64,000 nt of DNA, taken from Adiantum capillus-veneris (Eukaryota; Streptophyta; Polypodiopsida; Polypodiales; Pteridaceae). The DNA lies in NCBI GenBank assembly GCA_014529385.2, contig CM043963.1, positions 64,912,969 to 64,976,968 of the forward strand. Direction: 5' to 3'. The notes under the pieces are model-generated. The model was not told the DNA's origin. It saw only the letters and a list, made by a program, of their open reading frames with translations, and made no database searches. The position numbers and the translations under genes are program-made. Below, piece after piece: positions 11,006 through 21,402 of this stretch (position 1 is the stretch's first letter; the number at the start of each line of letters is the position of its first letter).

Positions 11006-12482
11006 TGATGCATGGTTTTTAGGACCCCTTCTGAAGATGCAATAAAGGCACAGTCAGTTGTTGGGGAGATGAGGATACTCTAGTCCAAGGGATCTCGAAA
11101 GAGAAGAAAAATCTACTTCACAAGCACCAAAGAGTAAAAAGTGCCATGGACAGAAGATACGTGGGAACGAGCTCTTATGCATGCCTACAACCTATATCTT
11201 ACAGAATAGCCCATTCTAGGTGTGAATTTCTAGTGAAATTTACACGAGGATGTTCGTGTGGACTCACAGCACAGCATACTCCGTTTTCACTTTTTTACCG
11301 ACAGTAAATATTTTTTTACCTACAGTAAATATTTTTCACCTACATGGTAAATACAAATCAATTTTTACCTACAATAACTTTTTTTGCCCATCGTAAATAT
11401 TTTTTACTGCACTATAAGTATTTGGTAGGTAACATGTTGTTCACTGTTACTAGAAGCAGTGATTGGGCATCAACAGGTGAGTCAACAGGGATAAAGACTT
11501 TTGAGTTGAAAAGAGACATGCTGATTTTTTCAAAGAACACATGTCAAAAGAAGAATGGTTGAGGATTTTTTGAGAATTTGATATTTAGGAGGACCCAGCT
11601 GCCACTTCCCCCTCGCAGGTCCCCCCCTGACATGTGCAGAACCTCCAGTTTCAACAGCCACCTTACCTGCTCTTAAATGCTGGTCAAGGCCTTATCCCCA
11701 TGTGTCACAATCAGAAAAATCAACATTTACCCTCCCCTCTCACATCACTCTAGAGAATATCTTGATGGTGACATATCAGGTGACCTCAATCTGTTGACCA
11801 CCCTAAGCAAAAAGTAACCCCAATCAGTGGATTTAAGCATGTTTATCCCTAATCCTAAACCCTCTCAGAAACCTATATAAGGAGGCCTTCTCTCACTCAA
11901 AAACAACACTTCACCCACTTCACCAAGCAACGAAGCTATGACGACATTGCTCACAACAAGGAGCTATGGATGGAGCTCTACTCTCTCTCCCTCTCTCTCT
12001 CTCCCTCTAGTATGCTACATTACTAGCCCTAAAACCTAAATAAGGAGTCTTCTCTCATGCTCCATGGCCACCATCATCGCCATCATTCTCTAAGGTATTG
12101 ATGTGTTGCAAGTAGGATCATACCTACTTGCTGGGTTGATTGTTTTTTTTGACAAGGGATTATGCCATCCTTGGCTTGCTCCTCTATATCCTTGTTATGT
12201 ATGATCAGATTCCGTTGTATTGTTAAGCTGATGTCTTGTGTATATATATGCTACATAAGGTCCCTAAGCTTCGTTTCTATGTGTTTTGCCATATGTTTTG
12301 ATGCCATCATAATGTCAGAAGTCTCACTTGCCTATGTGCACTATGTGTGAGGTCCCTAAACCTCTTAATTTAGGGTGGTGCCCCCTTTGTTTTGTTCTTT
12401 GCTTGTTTGCATGAGGCGTGGTTTGTGGAGTGTGCACGAGTACAGAGGCCACCCGATTGCACTGCTCTTTTTCCCGCCATCA
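11006..12482 (+). repeat. 3' LTR of the Tat element (1477 bp)
   Basis: Same ends as the 5' LTR. It lacks the 42-bp block present in the 5' copy, ends at 12482, and is followed by the target duplication TGTTC. Confidence 0.95.
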
Positions 12483-12487
12483 TGTTC

Positions 12488-12846
12488 CTTGTGACCAAGC
12501 TTCACGCATCACAAGCATAACATAAACTTTGCAAAAAGCATTAACTATCCCAAGCCTCAGTCCCAAGGCCTCAAACATCGTCGAAGGTGGAGAGAGCTAG
12601 CACGGAATGAGGGTAGGGAAGAGGAAGATAGGAGAAAGAAATAGTTCCTCACTTATCATCACTCTTCTTGCTTAGCATAGCATAATAGCATAGTAATGAA
12701 GTGTTGGTGTAGGCTCTCCACTTCTCCACAAGCTTGGAGAAGGAGATGGAGCTCTTGCACTTTGCACTTCACACAATGAGAGAGAGTGTGTGTGTGTGGG
12801 AGAGTATGCCCCCTCTCATGCTTGCTCCAACCCCCCCCCCCCCCCC

Positions 12847-12893
<47 letters not shown>

Positions 12894-13121
12894 TATTTAA
12901 TTATATCATTTGGACATATGTCCTCGTTTTCCTCTTTGAGAGAAAGAAATTAATTATTTATATTTATGCATCTAAATTCTCATTGGATCCCTTTAAAACC
13001 TATCCAATAGGATTCAAGCCCATCATGAGGGCCACATGTGGAGGATATTGACATGTGTCTTTTATGCTTCTTAAGATATCATATTTGGATTGAACACTTC
13101 AAGCACCTAATCATTTAAGCA
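12488..13121 (-). repeat. Right LTR of W, second part
   Basis: This continues the LTR interrupted at 2584. From 12655 it matches 1033-1569. It ends with catttaagca at 13121, giving a reconstructed LTR of roughly 0.9 kb. The stretch 13122-13192 is an imperfect repeat of the LTR end (period 71), also ending in catttaagca. Confidence 0.65.
12831..12889. repeat. Poly(C) run followed by (TC)n
   Basis: About 27 consecutive Cs (12831-12857) run straight into a CT microsatellite. The equivalent position in the other W LTR (about 1300) has only the CT tract, so the C-run expanded in this copy or is an assembly or sequencing artefact. Confidence 0.9.
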
Positions 13122-13192
13122 TGAAAATTGTTTATGCCTCTTGAGAGATTATGTTTGAATTGAACACTTCAAGAACCTTAGTCATTTAAGCA

Positions 13193-14283
13193 TGAGAAGC
13201 ACCTCAAGCTTGGGCAAGGTTCCCACAAACACCTTGAGCACTTTAGTTAGCAAGCACGATAAGCACCTCATGCTTGGGTAGGATTCCCATCTCAAGGTCA
13301 TCCCTAGCTTGCCTAAGGTCAAAGGACTTTTTAACACTAACTTTTGGAGGTGTTTGATGAAGCTAACCCTAAAGTCTTTAAGCTCCATTAGATAGCATTT
13401 CTCTTTAACAGACCATCTCTCATTTGGACCCCTTTAACCTTGGCCCCATGTTGAGACAGATCCATAAGCACATGTCTATATTCTAACCCTTGTTCCCATT
13501 TATTCTCCCACATTAAATGATTAGTTTAATATGAGAAAACCATTTGGGTTGGTTAGATATTAGATTTTATGACAAAGAACCAGAAGTCTCTAACTAGATA
13601 AAGAATACACAAAAAATTGACACGACAACTACCATAGTGAAACCATAGGCCACCACAGTCTCTGCAACAACAATTCAAAGGTTATTTGGTAGGCTCTAGG
13701 CCTTACAAAAGCAACACTTGGTAGGGGATTTAATCATTGATACCACATGCCGACTGATCATACCATACAAAGTTCCTGCAATTAGATATGAAGCTGAGAG
13801 CATATATGTGGACACCATTATGAATGGATACATAGAAACAATCCAAATAGGATGGAATACAATGGTCAATGTTGTGGGCCAAATGATGGAAGCTGAGGCC
13901 AATAGAGAGAGTTCTGACAAGCTGGACAAGAGCTAGAACAAGAAACCCTACTATTCCCATTACTCTTTTGATAGCCTTTGTTTCTTTAGATCCTTATGAC
14001 TACTCGATTTCTAACCCATGTTTCTTTGTGGTTAGTGCAAACTAGTATGGTTGCCCTTATGGTCCTGTTAGAGTCAATGTCTGGTCTTTTGACTTCCTAG
14101 TCTTTGGTGCTAGAAGTTTGGGATGATCTAGCTTGCAAGTCATCCATTAGAAAAACTATCAAGCATACCATGCATTTTTGTAGAGGGTCGTGTATGTGGA
14201 GAGGGAGACAAAATGAACTTAGGGTCACACACTCTCCTCGTGGTTATTCTAATTCAAGCCATGACTAACCCACTACTTTCGGG
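13193..14283. other. No recognised gene; short direct repeats
   Basis: An imperfect 29-base direct repeat occurs at 13197-13225 and 13261-13289 (aagcacctcaagcttggg against aagcacctcatgcttggg). A 72-residue open stretch on the + strand (13718-13936) has no motif I know. The rest shows no coding pattern and is probably old transposon debris. Confidence 0.4.
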
Positions 14284-14406
14284 TGAAAGGGTGGTGGTAA
14301 TGCGTGTGCTAGTCTCTACCCAACCGTGCTATCTTATAGCCTCCCCCTAGCTTAGACACTGTCCGGCCGTGCCGGTGGCCTTGCCCGTAGGATCCATGTC
14401 CTTACA
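14284..14406 (-). repeat. Left (3') LTR of the chromovirus
   Basis: It ends ccttaca at 14406, next to the polypurine tract. On the minus strand the LTR begins TGTAAGGACATGG, and its TAA supplies the stop codon of pol. Confidence 0.7.
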
Positions 14407-17400
14407 TTACCCCCCCTTGAAAAATCATTTTTGTCCTCGAAAAAGAATGTAGGAAAACGTTTCTTAAGTGTGGAGACATTCTCCCATGTAAAACCTTCTT
14501 CAGGTCTATCTAGCCATTTTACCAACACCTGTCGTCTAACATGATGTAATCCAAAATCTTTTTGGGCTCATGAGGGATGCTTGGCGGTTTGATAAGGCAA
14601 CTAACACACCTTTGTCAATGACATTATCATTTTGTCCTAGCTGTTTTTGTAAACGGCTAACATCAAAAACAGGATAAACTCGTGAGTGCTCTAGAAGAGA
14701 TAACTTATAGGCCACTTGACCTATACGTTTGAGAATGGTAAACGGTCCACAATAGCATGGTGAAAGTTTAGCAACTTTTCCCGTCTTCAGACTTTCTGAA
14801 TGCTCCGAAACCTTGAGGAAAACCTTGTCTCCTTCTTCAAAAGTAGCAAGATGACAATGCTCATCTGCGTACTTCTTATATCGATCTTGAGCTTGCTTAA
14901 CCTTCTGTCTAGCAACTCAAAGCATGTCAAAATGGTCTTGGAGAAAATCCTTCGCTTGTTGTATCTTCTCCTTAGCCAACCCCACCGTAACGGGTGATCT
15001 AGGTTGAAATCCATATAATTGCATAACTGGACTAAACCATGTAGTCACATGCTTTGAACTATTATAAGCAAATTCCAATATGGGTAGGTAGTCTTCCCAA
15101 TTGGTTTGCTTCTTGCTAACGTACACTCGTAGCATATCCTCTAGCACTTGATTAACTCTTTCGGTTTGACCATCCGTTTTTGGATGATCAGTCGTACTTA
15201 GAGTAAGTTTAGTTTCCAACTTTTGGAACGCAACTCTCTAGAAGTGATTATTGAACTTTCGATCTCTGTCACTAATGATACTAGCTGGAAGACCATAGAG
15301 TTTATATATATACTCGACAAATAGCCGTGGTAATTCCGGTGTCTTAACCATAGTCTTAGTGGGAATGAATCGACCCATCTTTGTGAGACGGTCTACAATT
15401 ACCCATATGGCATCATGGCCACGATTTATAGTAGGTAGCCCCACTACAAAATCCATAGAGATACTCTCCCACTTACCTTGAGGAATCTCTAAAGGATGTA
15501 AAAGGCCACCTACATTGAAGCGCTTTGCCTTATTAACTATGGCACTGTTGGCAGTTTAGTATGTACTCTTGAACATCATGATGTACGCCCGACCAATAAA
15601 ATTGCCGTCGAACTAAGGCATATGTCTTACAAATAACTAGATGACCAGCAATTGGATCATGACACTCAAATAAGATTTGGCTCCTAGTGTTTGAGTCCTT
15701 TGGACACATACTCTACACTTGTGGAGTAAGTAGCCATCATCAATGGAAAAATTCTTCCATCTCTTAAGCTCTTCCTGAGTAGGGGTGGAGCTATGTGTGT
15801 TGGAGTTTTTATCTGCGCATGCAGAGACATGTTGATCTGGCTGTACAGAGACATGTGAATGTGAGGGATCCCTTTTTAAAATTGCGCTCCACACTTTAGC
15901 ATATAATTTGATCTTGTGCACACTTGCCACGTAATGACTCCAAAAATCTACTCTTTATTTTTGTGAAAGCAAGTAAATTAATTTGAGGCATCCGACTTAG
16001 TGCATCCGCTACTACATTATATCGCCCCTTGTGATATTGTAGCTTACAATCATAATCTTGAAGGATTTCTGCCCATCTAGCTTTACGACCCTTCAAGTCC
16101 GTTTGAGTAGTAAACCGTTTGATACTCTCATGGTCAAAAACTACTTCAAACTCGGCACCATATAACTAGTGTCGTCACTTTCGCAAAGCGTGAATTATGG
16201 CATAGAGCTCTCTCTCATAGACAGAATAATTCTGTTGATCTCTATCTAACTTTTTACTTTCAAAGGCTATAGGTCTTCCCTCCTGGAGAAGTACCGCACC
16301 AATTGCTTTATCACTAGCATCAGTCTCTACCACAAATGGCTTAAGTGGGAAGGATGGGAGCAATGGCTATAGCTACCTTGAGCTGTTCAAAATTGCGTTT
16401 TTGAGCTTCTTCCCAAGAAAAGGTCTTACCTTTTGCTTTAAGTTGATCCGTCATAGGAACAACGATTTTGGCATAATCACGGATATACTGTCAATAAAAT
16501 CCAGCCATGCCTAGAAATATTTGAAGCTCCTCATCCGTGTTGAAATGTGGCCATTGAAGAATGGCAACGACCTCGTCAATGTCCATTTTGATGCCAGAAT
16601 AAGAGATCACATGACCGAGGTATGTATCGCTGTTTTGAAGAAATCGCACTTGCTTTGCTTAGCATACAGCACGTGAGCTCGTAGCTATTCGAACACTAAT
16701 CGTAAGTATTCTATGTGTTCATCTTCAGTCTTATTGTAAATGAGAATGTCATCAAGGAAAACCACAACAAATTTTCCAAGATAGGGATGTAAGACACTAT
16801 CCATGAGTGTCATAAATGTAGATGGAGCATTGGTTAAACCAAAAGGCGTAACCAAAAATTCAAAATGCCCGAACCGTGTCCTAAAGGCAGTTTTGGAGAT
16901 ATCTGCAAAAGGATACGCACCTGGTGGTACTTGAACGAGATCTATCTTTATATAGTATCTTGCCCCATGGGGTTGATCAAACAACTCATCCACTCGAGGC
17001 AGAGGATACTTGTTCTTAATGGTTATGGCGTTTAATCCACCATAATCTATGCACATGCGCATAGTACCATTGTTCTTTTTTACCAATAGAATTGGTGATG
17101 CCCAAGGAGAAGTGCTAGGTCTAATGAAACCACGGGCGAGGTAGTCAGCCAACTGACTCTCAACCTCCTTGGCTTCTTTAGCACTTATACGATAAGGTGG
17201 TTTACTCACCGGTTTAGTGCCTGGCAAGACATCTATGCCATGCTGCACATCATGTATAGGGGGTAAACCCGGTGGTAAATCACTTGAGAATACATCACTA
17301 TACTCCATGAGTAAGTGAGTCAGCTTTTTCCATGCAAAAGGAGAAAGTAAACTAGAGTTATGCTGGGATGGAGAATCTCGTAATTCCTGTAATGTTTGTT

Positions 17401-17980
17401 TTATAACAGTTGCATGTTGCTCAATAGAATTAAAATTGAGAGCACTTTGCTGGTTAGATTTGTTAACATGTTGCTTATCATTAGAATTCACTGCACTTTG
17501 CATACCACTACTAGAATTCACAACACTTTGCTGTTGAGAATTCACAAGACTTGGAGACAAGCAGTAACACAAAAATACTTCATCTATTAAATCTGCTTTC
17601 TGCAGAATAGAAAGCTCGGTTGTATATATAAGAGGTGGAGTTGGTATATTTTTATCACCAAGCAAAAGCACATGTTTACCATTGGCCATAAAGGATAAGG
17701 AGTTGTGTTTATAACTAGTGTGCAGTGTGTTTCCTAAACCATGCAACCACACCCGTCCTAAAACTACATCAGCATGGTCCATGTTCATAACTTGAAAGTC
17801 AAGGGTCATCGTATGATCTTGAACAATAATCTCAACCCCTTGAACTACTGTGTCTCATACTTCTTTATCATTGCCAGACATTTGCTCGACCACATACTTG
17901 TGAGAGCAAGGAGTCTATGTAAGCTTCAATTTCTTGACTAGCTTATAGTTCAGGAAGTTATGAGTTGCACCATCATCCAC
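14402..17980 (-). pseudogene. Chromovirus pol relic: protease end, RT, RNase H, integrase, chromodomain
   Basis: Read leftwards on the minus strand. A protease-like site (V-D-D-G-A-T-H-N-F, with D in place of the usual S/T) lies near 17970. The RT ORF (17809-16685) has [10 protein letters not shown] and F-L-D-D-I-L at about 16745-16765. In RT the expected Y-H-Q-V-R-I block is present only in another frame between two compensating indels. RNase H pieces lie at 16363-16175 and 16096-15896 (A-D-A-L-S-R), and integrase pieces at 15930-15637, 15456-15238 (M-D-F-V-V-G-L-P) and 15219-14917 (D-G-Q-T-E-R-V-N-Q). The last stretch (about 14530-14402) has Q-V-L-V-K-W and F-T-W-E-N-V, a chromodomain signature that identifies a chromovirus. 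The chromodomain would guide integration to marked chromatin. Confidence 0.85.
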
Positions 17981-18059
17981 TAAAATACGAACACATTGTC
18001 CATTAATAGTGCAAATGCATGCGAATCAAATCATGGGGACCAAAGGTGAAGCAGGCACA

Positions 18060-19259
18060 CAACACTTGTGCTTTTCTTCCATATGAAGAACCTCTACAGC
18101 ACAATATTTAGGAGATGAATTTAATGTGAGGTGTTGCATCGTGTGCATGGCCTTTTCTTTGCCTTGCAAAAGAGGACAATCTTTCTTGTTATGTTGGTCT
18201 GAAAGACATCTAAAACATAAATTGTTTTTCTTTGCACGCTCAAAATCAGCAGTGCTGAGAGACCCACGTGGAGTATCTCATGATTGCTTAGGCTTCTTAA
18301 TCTTTTTGGGTGTGGAGAGGTAGATTGTCTCTTATTCCTCTTGGAACGTGTGGGAGATCTACCTCGCCATTGGCTCTTAGCCACATTTCTCTTAGCAAAA
18401 TTGTTCTTAGAGTAGGGAACATTTCCCTTCGTTTCTTGGTCATCGTCATATCTTTGGGCATGACCGATAGCTTCTTCCAAAGATGTTGGATGTTGGGTCT
18501 TGACATGAAGACGATAGTCTTTGTCAAGACCCCTATTAAAATCCCGTATCTTTTGGAATTCATCTAGACCTTCTAATTTTAATATGATTTCCCGATAGTT
18601 CGAAAGGTACTGTGTGAGAGAGAGGCCAGACATGCGGCATGCATCCCATGCTAATCAATTCTTAAAACTCTTTGGAGAAAGAAGCTTGAAACGTAGCCCA
18701 AGACGGAGGACGAGCATCTATTGGAAATGTCATCCACCACTTATAGGCCTTGTCTTTAAGAGATATACTTGTTTCCACAGCCGTCTTTATATCCGAGGTG
18801 TGTCTCAACCTACGAATATCACTCCATTTGTGTAAAACGTATTGACCGCATCCTTGTTGCGATCACGCTCTTCCTCGTGAAACTCAGGAATTGCGATATT
18901 CTTCAGCAATGCATTGCTACCTTCTGCATCTTCTGAAGCACTTGTCTCTTGGACTCCTTGAGTCGTGCGAGCTTGGTTTCCTTGAACTGTGCCACTTGTG
19001 GCCCCTTGAGCCGTGTGTGAATTCATAAATTTCACACGTAGCTCAATAAGATTTGTAACATTTGCATTGACTGCAAAGAGGTTGAGTTCAAGTACGCTTT
19101 GGCAATTTTCCAAAGTCTTGAAAGTAGCCGTATCTACAAGGCCGCGATCTCCTAGATCATCATCGTCATGCATATTAGTGTCAACAGCACCGGTGCCCTG
19201 ATTTTGATCTATATGCTCAAAATCAAAGTGTGTGTAGGTGGGATATCCTCATTGTCCAT
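18060..19259 (-). pseudogene. Chromovirus gag relic with zinc knuckle
   Basis: A start codon at 19259-19257 opens M-D-N-E-D-I-P-P-T-H-T, followed by a frameshift into the 19173-18805 stretch. A break at about 18800-18640 precedes the gag core (18633-18400; Y-L-S-N-Y-R-E-I-I). A basic region follows, and then the knuckle C-F-R-C-L-S-D-Q-H-N-K-K-D-C (CX2CX4HX4C) near 18200 in a shifted frame. At least three frame changes are needed, so it is not functional. Confidence 0.8.
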
Positions 19260-19639
19260 GGTAAACACACACTAATGTAAAGAGAGAAAAAAAACGTCAA
19301 TTTGTATCTTGTAAAGCTTGAAGTCTTTGTGTTTTTTATGCTCGGCGATTTGCGTCGCGTGCGAACCTCGCCTTGCAGAAATTGTAGCGCTTTATGTGTC
19401 GTTTGTCGTAAGAACACCTTCATGGATTCTTCACAAAAAATCGTTGTTTTTGTGAAGGCTTTTGTTCACTTTGAAGCTACCTCCTTGAGGAAAAAAGAAT
19501 TTTTGGAGGAAAACTTATCTTTCTCCAAAAAGTGAAAAGGAAGGGTAAAAGTACTTCTTTGAAGTATGAAGCTTTCCCTTTCCTTCTAGCTTTTTGTCAA
19601 CACAGGTATGCTGTCTTTCCTTGTTATACACAACAAAGC
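19260..19639. other. 5' leader of the chromovirus (no gene)
   Basis: This lies between the gag start and the SINE-like insertion. It is T/A-rich with no ORF of note. No tRNA-complementary PBS was found here or next to the right LTR. Confidence 0.4.
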
Positions 19640-19967
19640 TCAATAGCTTGATGGTAAAGTGTTGGCCTCTTACCCTCATGGAGGGGAGGGGGGGCGGGGG
19701 GGTTCAACCCTCCTTCATGCAAGGGTTAAGCGGGCCTTCCTATGCGCACGGTCGGCTCTCGTTGTCTGCCTTCACGCATTGCGCATAGAAACATGTGCAT
19801 GTCTTCTTTTTGCTGCACAACGGAGACGTCGTTGTCTGCGGATCGTGGGAGATGTCTTCTTTTTGCTGCACAATGGAGACGTCGTTGTTTGCGGATCGTG
19901 GGAGAGGAGCAACACGTCGCATGCACATGCAACCCGCTTTTTCCCTTTCCCAAAAATACCTTGGATA
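19640..19967 (+). mobile_element. Candidate tRNA-derived SINE
   Basis: A Pol III internal promoter pattern is visible: an A-box-like tagcttgatgg (19644-19654) and a B-box-like ggttcaaccct (19701-19711), separated by a G-rich stretch. The body contains a 53-bp tandem duplication (19801-19906). Similar short strings flank it (ccttgttatac at 19617-19627 and ccttggatac at 19958-19967), which could be an imperfect target duplication. It would have inserted between the chromovirus LTR and leader. No A/T tail is obvious, so this is moderate evidence only. Confidence 0.45.
19801..19906. repeat. 53-bp tandem duplication
   Basis: gtcttctttttgctgcaca starts at 19801 and again at 19854, and the two copies differ at about two positions. 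It lies in the SINE-like body. Confidence 0.9.
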
Positions 19968-19971
19968 CTAG

Positions 19972-20082
19972 TGAAAGGGCGGTGGTAATGTGTGTGCTAG
20001 TCTCCACCCAATTGTGCTATCTTATAGCCTCTCCCTAGCTTACACACTGTCCGACCTTGCCCGTAGGACCCATGTCCTTACA
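19972..20082 (-). repeat. Right (5') LTR of the chromovirus
   Basis: Matches 14284-14406 with a 12-bp deletion and a few substitutions. It is followed by acggg, a near match to the tcggg at the left flank. Confidence 0.65.
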
Positions 20083-21043
20083 ACGGGCCTTGTGACTCTA
20101 ACATTAATTATTGACGTGTTCTGCATGTATTCATCAATCTTTATAATGATCACGATCGGATTTCTTGATAAGATTGTTCTTTAATGCCCTGCTAGTTACC
20201 GTTAGTCACTTCAGAATCTAAAGCTCTAGCTAGTTTAAATAATGGTCCACTCTTCTGGTGACCTATCTGAGTCACATCTTTGATGGTTTATAGATTAGCA
20301 TTGCTCTAAAAATCCTAGTTAGCTTTTTCCATCAATACCCAATCTGTATAAAGTTCCATCTATAATCATAAATTACAAACTTCTAAGAATGAGAGCCTTA
20401 TTGGACTGTGGCAAGTCCTCTAGTGTTCCAACATATTGTAGAAATCCATACATGTCTTGCCCTGGATTTGGCTCCTCCATAGCCATTGTTTGAAACAATT
20501 GAGCGTCTATTGGTTCATCTCTTAGGGATGTCGATGAGATACCTTTCGTACTTTTGGACAAGAAGTCTGCATCATAATGAATTTTGTAGGCTCATGAAAG
20601 ATTTCGAACTCAAACTCCAAAAGGAACAAAATCCATCTAATTAATCTTCCTTGGATGACGAATTTATTAATCAAGCTTAATGATCTACATAGAAGTGAAA
20701 TAGCTTCCCCAATAAATAATGTCTGAACTTTGTGGTGTTGAACACCATACCCAATGCCTCCCTTTTAGTGGTTGAATAGCCTTGCTCAGCCTTACTGAAC
20801 CTTCTAATGGCAAAATATAATGGAAAATTGGTCCGTTGTTCTGGTTGAGCCAGAATAGCACTTGTCACCTTACTCTTGGCATCAACATGTACATGGAACA
20901 TAACATCCTAGTTTGGATGGTGAAGTATTGGCTTACTGATAATAGCGATTTTTAGGTTATGAAAGGTCGTCTCACATTCAAGAGATCGAATGAACTTGAA
21001 TCCTTTCTGGTTGAAATCATATAACAGAAGAGCCTTTGGTGTA
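20083..21043 (-). pseudogene. Gypsy RNase H fragment, downstream half
   Basis: Minus-strand pieces (21043-20908, 20901-20677, then about 20640-20570) read as the RT/RNase H connection and RNase H of a Ty3/gypsy element: V-H-V-D-A-K-S, E-Q-G-Y-S-T-T-K-R-E-A-L and H-Y-L-L-G-K. A stop (tag near 20910) and frameshifts break it. The upstream half continues at 25997-26165 beyond the inserted copia element. A minus-strand 62-residue ORF (20561-20373) follows and is unassigned. Confidence 0.75.
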
Positions 21044-21235
21044 TGAAGGAGTACGAACGAAAGTGCGACGCGAGAGAGAGTGTGGGAAGAAGAGCACGTC
21101 GATATGGTGAATTCGCTCTGTTGTAATGTGTAGAGCATAGTGAGTTCTTATTAGGTTTTAACAAAAGAATATGTGTACATACCTGCCGGCCCGCCCACTT
21201 ACCTGGGTGACCACATTGGGCATTATACCCCAACA
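21044..21235 (-). repeat. Left (3') LTR of the copia element
   Basis: 192 bp, tgaaggagtac...ccccaaca. The adjoining acctcccactt is the polypurine tract on the minus strand. Confidence 0.92.
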
Positions 21236-21402
21236 ACCTCCCACTTAAAGTCCAATGTGGTACTTTAAGTGTGAGAGAAGCTACTATACAAGCTAATATA
21301 CAAGAGATGTAGAGAAGTGATGTACTACCCTACACCTAACTGCTTGCGAAAATGCGCAAAGCTCTCTGAGGGAAGTCCTTTTGTAAGTAGATCAGCAGGA
21401 TT

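Larger units (their letters stand above)
2585..12482 (+). mobile_element. Tat-type Ty3/gypsy retrotransposon, nearly complete
   Basis: A full LTR element of 9898 bp. Two direct LTRs (2585-4104 and 11006-12482) begin TG and end CA, and a 5-bp target duplication TGTTC flanks it (2580-2584 and 12483-12487). A polypurine tract at 10990-11000 touches the 3' LTR. Domain order is an upstream extra ORF, gag, zinc knuckle, protease, RT, RNase H, a second RNase H-like domain, then integrase. The second RNase H marks the Tat lineage (Ogre/Retand-like). I count about 15 substitutions between the LTRs, nearly all transitions, plus a 42-bp indel, so insertion is fairly recent. Damage is light: a gag/pol frame offset and one in-frame TAG at 9089. 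It sits inside the right LTR of W. Confidence 0.93.
14284..20082 (-). mobile_element. Chromovirus-type Ty3/gypsy element with very short LTRs
   Basis: A minus-strand element bounded by 123-bp (14284-14406) and 111-bp (19972-20082) repeats. Both read tgaaaggg...cttaca on the + strand and differ mainly by one 12-bp deletion. Flanking bases tcggg (14279-14283) and acggg (20083-20087) give a 4/5 match to a target duplication. A polypurine tract (aaggggggtaa on the minus strand) adjoins the left LTR. Gag, protease, RT, RNase H, integrase and a C-terminal chromodomain are all recognisable but broken by many frameshifts and stops. LTRs this short are unusual, and no clear PBS adjoins the right LTR. 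Confidence 0.8.

Noticed and set aside
13696-13960. Overlapping 72-77 residue ORFs on both strands
   Set aside because: Frames on opposite strands are open over the same bases with no recognisable domain, so coding cannot be supported.
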